Shown here piece after piece: positions 1-5,049 of a stretch of DNA of 5,049 nucleotides. Each line of letters starts with the position of its first letter. Position 1 is the first letter of the stretch. The notes under the pieces were generated by a model. That model was not told the DNA's origin, ran no database searches, and worked only from the letters and a program-made list of their open reading frames with translations. Location of the stretch: the NCBI GenBank assembly GCA_024280195.1, contig JAJRQP010000157.1:1-5049 (forward strand), given 5' to 3'. The stretch comes from Bacteroidota bacterium. GTDB taxonomy: Bacteria > Bacteroidota > Bacteroidia > Flavobacteriales_D > Crocinitomicaceae. Both the position numbers and the translations under genes were made by a program.

Positions 1-2
1 AA

Positions 3-659
3 TGCACAGTTTGTGAGAAGAAGTTTTCAAAATTCTTATCTTACGGTTCTGATGTCGCTCATAGAGAAAATGTTCTCTGTCCTTATGATTTAACTTTAGA
101 AAGACACCGCTTAATGTGGTTGTATTTAAAAGATCATTCTGATTTTTTCACAAAAGAAGATAATAAGGTGTTGCATATTGCACCCGAACAATGCTTTCAT
201 AAGCGATTTAAGAATCAGAAAAATTTAGATTATCTAACAGGAGACTTAGTTTCTCCATTGGCGGATATGCACTTTGATTTACATGATATTCCACTGGAAG
301 ACAATCGTTTTGATGTGATTTTCTGCAACCACGTAATGGAACACGTTGATGATGCCATTCAATGCATGAGTGAATTACATCGAGTAATGAAGCCAGGAGG
401 GTGGGGGATCCTACAAGTGCCGCAAGATTTTACTAGAGAGGAAACTTACGAAGATGCAAGCATTACTTCTCCTGAAGAAAGAGAAAAACATTTTTGGCAG
501 AAAGATCACGTTCGTTTGTTTGGTAAAGATTATCCTGAATGGCTCAAGAAAGCAGGTTTTACGGTCACTGAATTTGATAAAGAAGCAAGTTATCCGGCAG
601 AATTAAGGGGCAAGTACCGTCTTGATCCTAAAGAAATTCTCTACATCGTCTCTAAGTAG
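3..659 (+). CDS. Class I SAM-dependent methyltransferase, 5'-truncated by the window edge
   Basis: The reading frame is open from the first full codon (position 3) to the TAG at 657-659, giving 218 visible residues, so the start lies upstream of the window. The first ATG inside the window (114) is not the true start, because the family-typical segment before it is also in frame. That segment has Cys1-x2-Cys4, then 'RENVLCPYD' and 'LTLERHRLMWLYLK', resembling the zinc-knuckle head of a common Bacteroidota methyltransferase family. The methyltransferase core follows: 'VLHIAPEQCF' (56-65) in place of the usual glycine-rich motif I, 'FDVIFCNHVMEHV' (103-115) as motif IV, and 'RVMKPGGWGILQVP' (127-140), the class I post-IV element. 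The C-terminal part has 'QKDHVRLFGKDYPEWLKKAGF'-type residues. The methyl acceptor cannot be read from the sequence. In the relatives I recall, the second half of the knuckle is CPxC; here it is CPYD. Family assignment is firm, substrate unknown. Confidence 0.9.
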   Translation, partial: CTVCEKKFSKFLSYGSDVAHRENVLCPYDLTLERHRLMWLYLKDHSDFFTKEDNKVLHIAPEQCFHKRFKNQKNLDYLTGDLVSPLADMHFDLHDIPLEDNRFDVIFCNHVMEHVDDAIQCMSELHRVMKPGGWGILQVPQDFTREETYEDASITSPEEREKHFWQKDHVRLFGKDYPEWLKKAGFTVTEFDKEASYPAELRGKYRLDPKEILYIVSK

Positions 660-999
660 GCAAATAAAATTCTTTTTAAACTATTATCCACTTTGCATTA
701 TACATTTCACAGAGAAGATGCAGAGATTCGTAGAGTCATGACTATTTGATTTTCACTTTTCGGTTCTGCATTCTCCACTATCTACTCTATAATATTGCCC
801 TATTTAATAACTTGCCTAGGTAGATTATTAGCTTCTAATGCCTGCTAATACTGCTTATTGAGATTTTATTCCTCTGCATGCATAATAAATGGCAGAGTAA
901 TTGCGTTAGAGAGTGTAACCAATTAATTTATTAACTGTTATACTAATGTTCAAAGTCTGCAAGCTTTGAACAACTAGCTAAAACGTAAAACCAGAACAA
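660..999. other. 340-bp intergenic gap, no convincing gene
   Basis: No credible coding frame or RNA gene is visible between the methyltransferase and the sigma factor gene. No GC-rich hairpin with a T-run follows the methyltransferase stop. Small symmetric elements are present: the 10-bp palindrome AGTCATGACT (734-743); CTCTGC (872-877) facing GCAGAG (892-897) across 14 nt; and a perfect 9-bp inverted repeat at 947-972, listed separately. ATGCAGAG at 718-725 is the reverse complement of CTCTGCAT at 872-879. No exact TAnnTTTG -7 element was found. The nearest are TAATATTG (790-797, one mismatch, overlapping TATAAT at 788-793) and AAGCTTTG (961-968), neither with a convincing -33 partner. The promoter of the sigma operon is therefore not identified; it may be here but of a non-housekeeping type. 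Confidence 0.6.
947..972. promoter_or_regulatory. Perfect 9-bp inverted repeat ahead of the sigma factor gene
   Basis: TGTTCAAAG (947-955) and CTTTGAACA (964-972) are exact reverse complements separated by 8 nt (TCTGCAAG). The right arm ends 27 nt before the ATG at 1000. No T-run follows, so it is not an obvious intrinsic terminator. It could be an operator for a dimeric regulator or a hairpin in the mRNA leader. The symmetry is directly visible; any function is inferred. Confidence 0.5.
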
Positions 1000-1566
1000 A
1001 TGGCAGTGAACCCAGTTTATCACCAAACCAAAGACCGTCTCTTAGATGAGATGACTTTGATTTCGAGTGCAAAGAAGGATCCGGAGCGTTTCGGTCCACT
1101 GTACAAGAAGTATCATGAGCAGATATTTCGCTACGTCTATCAACGGATGGACGATCAAGAGTTGGCATTTGATGTAACTTCTCAAGTGTTTATTAAGGCG
1201 TTAAGCAACCTTCATAAATACGAATACAGAGGAGTTCCTTTTTCATCTTGGCTATATAGAATTGCTAAAAGTGAATTGTATCAAGCATTCAGAGATAGAA
1301 AAGCAAGAAAAACGGTCAACGTTGAGAACATGCATGTTTTTGAAATGATAGAAGAGTTTGAAGAAGACGATTCTTACGATAATAAAAATAAGTTACTGCT
1401 TTGTCTTAAACAGTTAAATGAGAAAGACTTGCAAATTCTTGAACTACGATATTTTGAGAAAAGATCCTACAAAGAAATAGGTGAGATTCTTGAAATAACA
1501 GAAAATAATGCAAAGGTGAAATCCTTTAGGGCATTAGAAAAATTGAAAAAACTATTTGTGAAATAA
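1000..1566 (+). CDS. ECF-like sigma-70 family RNA polymerase sigma factor
   Basis: This 188-residue protein has the size and two-domain plan of extracytoplasmic-function sigma factors, which direct RNA polymerase to a dedicated promoter set. Region 2 spans about residues 31-103: 'FGPLYKKYHEQIFRYVYQRM', then 'ELAFDVTSQVFIKAL' (core-binding helix, 54-68) and 'PFSSWLYRIAKSELYQAFRDRK' (80-101), the -10 recognition/melting part. A short acidic linker (about 115-127, 'EMIEEFEEDDSYD') leads to region 4 at about 132-186, with 'LNEKDLQILELRYFEKRSYKEIG' residues and a helix-turn-helix ending 'NNAKVKSFRALEKLKKLF' that binds the -35 region. No regions 1.1, 3 or extra C-terminal domain are present. The start is ATG 1000, the first start codon after an in-frame TAA at 979-981; the upstream bases are A-rich without a Shine-Dalgarno sequence. 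The stop is 6 nt before the next ATG, so the two genes are almost certainly co-transcribed, as is usual for an ECF sigma factor and its anti-sigma. Family assignment is firm; the ECF subgroup and regulon are unknown. Confidence 0.93.
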   Translation: MAVNPVYHQTKDRLLDEMTLISSAKKDPERFGPLYKKYHEQIFRYVYQRMDDQELAFDVTSQVFIKALSNLHKYEYRGVPFSSWLYRIAKSELYQAFRDRKARKTVNVENMHVFEMIEEFEEDDSYDNKNKLLLCLKQLNEKDLQILELRYFEKRSYKEIGEILEITENNAKVKSFRALEKLKKLFVK

Positions 1567-1572
1567 AATACA

Positions 1573-2325
1573 ATGAAAAATCAAAAGATCCTGGTAGATC
1601 GGGAACCATTGAGTAAAGAATTCATTCAGTCAAAACAAGATTTTGAAAACGTTTTAAGCCATGTGAAAAACTTAAAACCTCCTGTCTGGAAAACTCCTTG
1701 GTTCTACGGTCCAGTTGGCTTAGCTGTTGTTGCCGTCACTTTGTCATCAGTGAAGTTGCAACCAGTAATTGCAAAAACTGCATTAGAAACTGATAATCAA
1801 TACGAGAAAGTTATCTCAATTGAAAACCGAAAAATAGAAGTTGAAACCATTGCCATTTCTTCTCCAACAAAATTGATAGAAAATTCTGTTAGAGAAAAAA
1901 AATCGCACAAGAAAGTTCCAACTAAAATAACAGAGGTTAAAATTGAAAACATTGAGGATATTGAGTTGGAAAAAGTAATCAATGATAATGATGTTGTTGA
2001 TATTTCTACTTCTTCAGAATCTAAAAAGAAAATTAGTTTTCCAAATATTAATGGAACTTACACAGGTGAAGTGTCGATAGAGTCTCTAAGAAGTCCGAAA
2101 GGTATTACATGTGGAAATGTGAAGGTTAAATCTTTCACTATTCAATATTACAATGGACGAAAAGAGATTGTTAGAGATGTTCAAGGAAACACAATTCCAA
2201 CAGATGTTTGTGACCTATTAGAGAAATACAATTGGGGGAGTAATTTATTCATTACAAACATAAAAGGAGTTAATGAAAATGGAAAGGCAGTTTCTTTACC
2301 ATCTATGAATCTAATTCCTCATTAA
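1573..2325 (+). CDS. Single-pass membrane protein with GldM-C-like periplasmic domain; candidate anti-sigma factor
   Basis: This 250-residue protein starts 6 nt after the sigma factor gene. A cytoplasmic head (1-42) with a probable helix around 'SKEFIQSKQDFENVLSHVK' is followed by one membrane segment, about 43-60 ('WFYGPVGLAVVAVTLSSV'). A Lys/Glu/Ile-rich linker (about 65-153) appears low in structure. A C-terminal domain (about 154-250) contains 'GNVKVKSFTIQYYNGR', 'VQGNTIPTDVCDLL' and 'NIKGVNENGKAVSLPSMNL'. The Lys-rich head and the flank before the membrane segment suggest head-in, tail-out topology. The C-terminal pattern (V-x-SFT, GN-x-I, final I-x-x-V-x-x-x-G-x-x-x-x-L) resembles the last domain of GldM, the inner-membrane/periplasmic subunit of the type IX secretion and gliding motor, as I remember it. 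C180 and C213 could form a disulfide. Position and topology fit an anti-sigma factor that holds the sigma factor until an envelope signal arrives, but no classical anti-sigma motif (zinc HxxxCxxC, FecR) is present, so that role is inferred. The gene could instead be just an envelope protein in the same operon. Confidence 0.75.
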   Translation: MKNQKILVDREPLSKEFIQSKQDFENVLSHVKNLKPPVWKTPWFYGPVGLAVVAVTLSSVKLQPVIAKTALETDNQYEKVISIENRKIEVETIAISSPTKLIENSVREKKSHKKVPTKITEVKIENIEDIELEKVINDNDVVDISTSSESKKKISFPNINGTYTGEVSIESLRSPKGITCGNVKVKSFTIQYYNGRKEIVRDVQGNTIPTDVCDLLEKYNWGSNLFITNIKGVNENGKAVSLPSMNLIPH

Positions 2326-2410
2326 ATTATCATTCAACTATATGATATATTCAATGTATTATGTGGAATATTAATTAACAATGACTTATGAACAAAATAA
2401 TTACCTTCAA
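2326..2410. other. AT-rich spacer after the sigma/membrane-protein operon
   Basis: This spacer contains no ORF and no GC-rich terminator hairpin. Only weak AT-rich symmetry is seen: ATATTC at 2347-2352 facing GAATAT at 2366-2371, and the palindrome TTAATTAA at 2371-2378. Read-through from the sigma operon into the barrel-protein gene cannot be excluded. Confidence 0.5.
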
Positions 2411-2442
2411 TTGTTCTAATTGGATTAATTTTCATATTTTTG
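2411..2442 (+). promoter_or_regulatory. Bacteroidota housekeeping promoter for the barrel-protein gene
   Basis: TTG at 2411-2413 lies 21 bp before TATTTTTG at 2435-2442, an exact match to the -7 consensus TAnnTTTG and within the usual 17-23 bp spacing. Transcription should start near 2448-2450, giving a leader of about 30 nt to the ATG at 2479. A GTG start at 2455 would be left almost without a leader. Confidence 0.65.
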
Positions 2443-2478
2443 ATGCATAACTAAGTGAAAGCTACAAGTTCAACTAAC

Positions 2479-3426
2479 ATGAAGAAATATTTATTAAGTT
2501 TTATTCTGTTCACTATTACTGCTACTACCTTTGGACAGCATACAAATTTCAATACTCAAAGAAACTGGTCTCTCAATAAAAAAGAGATTATGATTGGTTT
2601 TGGAGCAACTCAATTTTTAGGAGATCTAGGAGGAAGAGATCAAATTGGTAAAGATTACAGTCTTGTCGATTTAGATTTACCTTCAACTGGTATTGGAGGA
2701 ATGATTGGTTATCGTTATAGATTTCATCCTTATTGGGCAACAACAACTTCTTTTAATATTGGATTATTGAGAGGTAACGATGCTTTGACAAATGAGGTGA
2801 TTAGAAGATCTAGAAATTTAAATTTCAAATCAATTATTATTGAACTTCACCAGCGTTTAGAAGTAATTATTTTGGCAAACGAAAAATTTGGTAACAGATA
2901 CAGTCTTTCTCGTCATAGTAAAAAAATGAAAAATCACAACGAACAATTATACTTGTTTGGTGGGATTGGGATATCTTACTTCAACCCAAAAGGAATGTAC
3001 AATGGTTCTTGGACTAAATTGAGACCTTTAAAAACAGAAGGGCAAGGAATGCCTGACGGAGCTAAAGAAACATTGCCAATCACAGCAACTATTCCTTTGG
3101 GAATTGGATTTAGATGGGGGATTGGAAGAATGTGGAGAATGGGTATCGAAGCAACTTATGTAAAAACATTTTCTGATTACATTGATGATGTACATGGAGT
3201 TTATTACGATAGAGATGCTTTAGCTGCAAATGTTGGAGCTGAGGCAGCTTATCTTTCTAATCCAAGTCAAGAAAACACAACGTGGTTTGCTGAAGGACAA
3301 CAAAGAGGTGATAAGCAAAATGATGCTTATTTCTACCTTAATATCACATTCGCAAGAAACATTACTTATAAAGATTATGCAAAGCAAAGAAGTATGAACA
3401 AATGGAAAGGACGTTACAAGTTCTAA
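2479..3426 (+). CDS. Secreted outer-membrane beta-barrel protein, DUF6089-like
   Basis: Starting at ATG 2479, this is a 315-residue protein with a clean Sec signal peptide: 'MKK', a hydrophobic stretch (about 4-15), then 'TATTFGQ' with cleavage near residue 19 or 20. There is no lipobox cysteine. A GTG start 24 nt upstream (2455) would add eight polar residues and bury the signal peptide, and it sits too close to the predicted transcription start. The mature part alternates short aromatic/glycine-rich strands with polar loops: 'IMIGFGATQFLGDLGGRD' (37-54), 'GGMIGYRYRFHPYW' (73-86), 'LYLFGGIGISYFNPKG' (157-172), 'LGIGFRWGIGRMWRMGIEA' (207-225), 'KTFSDYIDDV' (229-238) and a final strand with 'YFYLNITFARNI'. 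The FLGDLGG, YFNPKG and TF-DYIDDV elements match what I recall of the DUF6089/outer-membrane beta-barrel family of Bacteroidota. No molecular role is established for it to my knowledge. It follows an ECF operon but has its own housekeeping-type promoter and a strong terminator, so it is probably a single-gene unit. Confidence 0.85.
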   Translation: MKKYLLSFILFTITATTFGQHTNFNTQRNWSLNKKEIMIGFGATQFLGDLGGRDQIGKDYSLVDLDLPSTGIGGMIGYRYRFHPYWATTTSFNIGLLRGNDALTNEVIRRSRNLNFKSIIIELHQRLEVIILANEKFGNRYSLSRHSKKMKNHNEQLYLFGGIGISYFNPKGMYNGSWTKLRPLKTEGQGMPDGAKETLPITATIPLGIGFRWGIGRMWRMGIEATYVKTFSDYIDDVHGVYYDRDALAANVGAEAAYLSNPSQENTTWFAEGQQRGDKQNDAYFYLNITFARNITYKDYAKQRSMNKWKGRYKF

Positions 3427-3452
3427 AATGTTGATAATTCTTGAAAGATATA

Positions 3453-3478
3453 AACGAGGTGGCTTTGGTCACCTCGTT
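3453..3478 (+). terminator. Strong hairpin terminator after the barrel-protein gene
   Basis: AACGAGGTG (3453-3461) pairs perfectly with CACCTCGTT (3470-3478). Inside, G3462-T3469 (wobble) and C3463-G3468 extend the stem to 11 pairs, closing on the 4-nt loop TTTG. It begins 26 nt after the stop at 3426. The trailing sequence GTCGTTTGTACCTTTGTC is only moderately T-rich. The left flank is A-rich, so weak termination in the opposite direction is possible, but no convergent gene is present. The TTTG loop also appears to be part of the next promoter. Confidence 0.8.
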
Positions 3479-3494
3479 GTCGTTTGTACCTTTG
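3464..3494 (+). promoter_or_regulatory. Consensus Bacteroidota promoter for pyrD, overlapping the terminator
   Basis: TTTG at 3464-3467 lies 19 bp before TACCTTTG at 3487-3494, an exact match to the consensus TTTG-N19-TAnnTTTG. Transcription should start near 3500, leaving a leader of only about 13 nt before the ATG at 3513. The -33 element is the loop of the upstream terminator hairpin. Confidence 0.72.
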
Positions 3495-3512
3495 TCTAAA
3501 TACCAAAATTCT

Positions 3513-4544
3513 ATGTATAAAATAGTTCGGTTCTTCCTTTTTAAATTTGATCCAGAAAAGGTACATTATTTCACAGCTAACTTATTGAATAATATTCTGA
3601 AAGTTCCAGGTATGAAATGGCTTTGGAGAAAAACATACTCAATAGAAGATGTTCGATTAGAAAAGAAATTGTTTGGATTGACATTTAAGAGCCCTGTTGG
3701 TCTTGCTGCTGGTTTTGATAAAAATGCAACCATGATAGATGACTTAAGCCATTGTGGCTTCGGCTTCATTGAAATTGGAACAGTTACACCAAAAGCACAA
3801 GAAGGAAATCCCAAACCTCGACTTTTTAGACTGCAAGAAGATCAGGCAATCATTAATCGAATGGGTTTCAACAATAAAGGTGTTGATTATATTGTTGAGA
3901 ATTTAAAAAGAAAGAAAACAAAAATAATAGTTGGAGGTAACATCGGGAAAAATACCAATTCAACCGATTCCGAATACATTGATGATTACAAAACTAATTT
4001 TTCTAAACTCCACCCTTACGTTGATTATTTTGTGGTCAATGTTAGTTGTCCTAATGTTGGTTCTATGGCAACTCTCCAAGATAAAGATTTTCAAATTGAA
4101 TTACTGGAAGAGCTAAAAGCAATCAATGAAAATCAGAGCATACAAAGACCTATTCTACTGAAGATAGCACCTGATTTAAATAAGGTTCAATTAGATGAAG
4201 TCATCGAGATTGTTTTAACTACTAAAATTGACGGCATCATCGCTTCTAATACGAGTACTTCAAGAGAGAACTTGATATCGAGTAAAGATAGTCTTGAAAA
4301 GATAGGAATGGGAGGAGTGTCTGGTCAACCTGTTAAAGACAGGTCTACAGAAGTGATTCGCTATCTTGCAGAGAAGTCTAACAAAGCATTCCCAATTATT
4401 GGGGTGGGAGGAATTCATTCTGCAGAAGATGCACTAGAGAAGATAGATGCAGGGGCGGATCTTGTTCAGATTTTTACAGGTTTTATCTACGAAGGTCCTG
4501 GATTGATAAAAAAAATAAACAAGGCATTACTTGCAAGAAAATAA
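3513..4544 (+). CDS. pyrD: Dihydroorotate dehydrogenase, quinone-dependent class 2 type
   Basis: This 343-residue enzyme oxidises dihydroorotate to orotate in de novo pyrimidine synthesis, passing electrons via FMN to membrane quinone. The N-terminal extension 'MYKIVRFFLFKFDPEKVHYFTANLL' (1-25), with its F-x-x-F-x-x-E-x-x-H pattern, is the class 2 membrane/quinone-tunnel region. The barrel follows: 'SPVGLAAGFDKNA' (60-72, FMN and substrate binding), 'IEIGTVTPKAQEGNPKPRLFR' residues from 86, 'INRMGFNN' (114-121), 'GGNIGKN' (141-147), 'VNVSCPNV' (175-182), 'LLKIAPDL' (215-222, with the FMN-contacting K217), 'ASNTS' (244-248), 'GGVSGQPV' (267-274), 'GVGGI' (297-301) and 'FTGFIYEGP' (321-329). 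The catalytic-base position, Ser in E. coli-type class 2 enzymes, is Cys179 here, as in class 1 enzymes. The start is ATG 3513. A TTG frame open from 3441 would add 24 residues encoded by the terminator and promoter and not resembling the family. The downstream gene is 16 nt away and probably co-transcribed. Confidence 0.95.
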   Translation: MYKIVRFFLFKFDPEKVHYFTANLLNNILKVPGMKWLWRKTYSIEDVRLEKKLFGLTFKSPVGLAAGFDKNATMIDDLSHCGFGFIEIGTVTPKAQEGNPKPRLFRLQEDQAIINRMGFNNKGVDYIVENLKRKKTKIIVGGNIGKNTNSTDSEYIDDYKTNFSKLHPYVDYFVVNVSCPNVGSMATLQDKDFQIELLEELKAINENQSIQRPILLKIAPDLNKVQLDEVIEIVLTTKIDGIIASNTSTSRENLISSKDSLEKIGMGGVSGQPVKDRSTEVIRYLAEKSNKAFPIIGVGGIHSAEDALEKIDAGADLVQIFTGFIYEGPGLIKKINKALLARK

Positions 4545-4560
4545 TCGTTAAATTTAATAC

Positions 4561-5049
4561 ATGACTAAATTAAAGTTAATAGAATGTCCTAGGGATGCGA
4601 TGCAAGGTTTACACGACTTCATTCCAACGGAGATCAAGGTTGATTATATCAATGGCTTGTTAGATTGTGGTTTTGATACCATTGATTTTGGCAGTTTCGT
4701 TTCTCCAAAAGCAATTCCGCAAATGAAAGACACTGCTTCTGTCTTAGAAAACTTAAATGATTCGACCTCCAAGTTATTAGCAATAGTAGCAAATGAAAGA
4801 GGTGCAAATGATGCGTGTGAATTTAACCGAATAGATTATCTAGGATACCCTTTTTCTGTGTCAGAACAGTTTCAGTTAAGAAATACCAATTCTACCATTG
4901 ATCAATCTTTTGCTAGGGTAGAGAAGATTAAAGAAATAGCAGATCGACATAATAAAGAAGTTGTTCTCTATTTATCTATGGGATTTGGAAATCCTTACGA
5001 GGAAGAATGGCATCCTGATATTGTCGCTGGATGGGCAGAAAAACTCCGG
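4561..5049 (+). CDS. Hydroxymethylglutaryl-CoA lyase homologue, 3'-truncated by the window end
   Basis: The frame is open from ATG 4561 to the last base (163 visible residues) with no stop, so the C-terminal half lies outside. An in-frame TAA at 4555-4557 fixes the ATG as the first possible start. HMG-CoA lyase cleaves HMG-CoA to acetyl-CoA and acetoacetate, the last step of leucine breakdown. The fold is the TIM barrel of the DRE-TIM/HMGL-like family. Visible signatures are 'IECPRDAMQGL' (7-17), where R11-D12 match the catalytic Arg and metal-binding Asp of the GPRDGLQ motif; 'DTIDFGSFVSPKAIPQM' (39-55), matching the 'IEATSFVSPKWVPQM' motif; and 'LSMGFGNPY', matching the 'SCxxGCPY' strand. 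At the position of the catalytic-site Glu (human E72) this protein has D42. This version is, as I recall, common in Bacteroidota and annotated as HMG-CoA lyase, but a different acyl-CoA or keto-acid substrate is possible. The metal-binding His residues and the Cys loop cannot be seen here. Confidence 0.88.
   Translation, partial: MTKLKLIECPRDAMQGLHDFIPTEIKVDYINGLLDCGFDTIDFGSFVSPKAIPQMKDTASVLENLNDSTSKLLAIVANERGANDACEFNRIDYLGYPFSVSEQFQLRNTNSTIDQSFARVEKIKEIADRHNKEVVLYLSMGFGNPYEEEWHPDIVAGWAEKLR

Noticed and set aside
734..743. AGTCATGACT palindrome as a regulator site
   Set aside because: A single 10-bp palindrome far from any identified promoter or start is compatible with chance.
974..1168. 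Minus-strand 64-residue open frame over the start of the sigma factor gene
   Set aside because: It is antisense to a clear sigma region 2 coding sequence and its translation shows no recognisable domain; read as a shadow frame.
2347..2371. ATATTC/GAATAT hairpin as terminator of the sigma operon
   Set aside because: It has only six AT-rich pairs with a 13-nt loop and no T-run, too weak to call.
2455..2478. GTG-initiated eight-residue extension of the barrel protein
   Set aside because: It would put polar residues ahead of a well-formed signal peptide and sits only a few bases after the predicted transcription start.
3441..3512. TTG-initiated 24-residue N-terminal extension of PyrD
   Set aside because: The stretch is occupied by the terminator hairpin and the pyrD promoter, would precede the predicted transcription start, and does not resemble the family; ATG 3513 gives the standard class 2 N-terminus.
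3566..3814. Minus-strand 82-residue open frame inside pyrD
   Set aside because: It is fully antisense to conserved PyrD motifs, with no own upstream signals.
3931..4116. Plus-strand 61-residue frame inside pyrD in another frame
   Set aside because: It overlaps the catalytic segment of PyrD and has low-complexity hydrophobic content; a frame shadow.
1..5049. CRISPR array, tRNA/rRNA genes, insertion sequences or phage genes
   Set aside because: No regularly spaced repeats, no cloverleaf or rRNA signature and no transposase, integrase or phage motifs were found by reading both strands.

Overview
The window looks like chromosomal DNA from a member of the Bacteroidota, most likely Flavobacteriales and perhaps a Crocinitomicaceae/Fluviicola-type lineage; the family-level guess is an inference. 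The evidence is low GC, no Shine-Dalgarno sequences ahead of the starts, two exact matches to the Bacteroidota promoter pattern TTG-N(19-21)-TAnnTTTG, and protein families typical of that phylum. These include a DUF6089-type outer-membrane protein, a GldM-C-like domain, and the 'ECPRDAMQG' version of HMG-CoA lyase. All recognisable genes are on the + strand.

Layout: (1) 3-659, the 3' part of a SAM-dependent methyltransferase gene whose start lies before the window. (2) 660-999, a 340-bp gap with no convincing gene; its main feature is a perfect 9-bp inverted repeat just ahead of the next gene. (3) 1000-2325, a two-gene unit with a 6-nt gap: an ECF-like sigma factor, then a single-pass membrane protein with a periplasmic C-terminal domain that I read as GldM-C-like, a candidate anti-sigma factor or sensor. 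(4) 2411-3478, a transcription unit with its own consensus promoter, a secreted beta-barrel protein gene (true start 2479), and a strong hairpin terminator. (5) 3464-5049, a second consensus promoter whose -33 element falls in the loop of that terminator, driving pyrD (true start 3513) and, 16 nt further on, an HMG-CoA lyase-like gene cut by the window end.

How the genes may work together: the sigma factor and membrane protein form a plausible envelope-sensing switch. The GldM-like domain hints at a link to the type IX secretion/gliding machinery, but this rests on remembered sequence pattern and not on a search. The barrel protein just downstream is a possible but unproven target. pyrD (pyrimidine synthesis) and the HMG-CoA lyase homologue (leucine/HMG-CoA breakdown) are metabolic and apparently co-transcribed without an obvious functional link. 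The observations most worth checking are the sigma/GldM-like pair, the terminator-promoter overlap at 3453-3494, and the cysteine at the catalytic-base position of a class 2-type dihydroorotate dehydrogenase.
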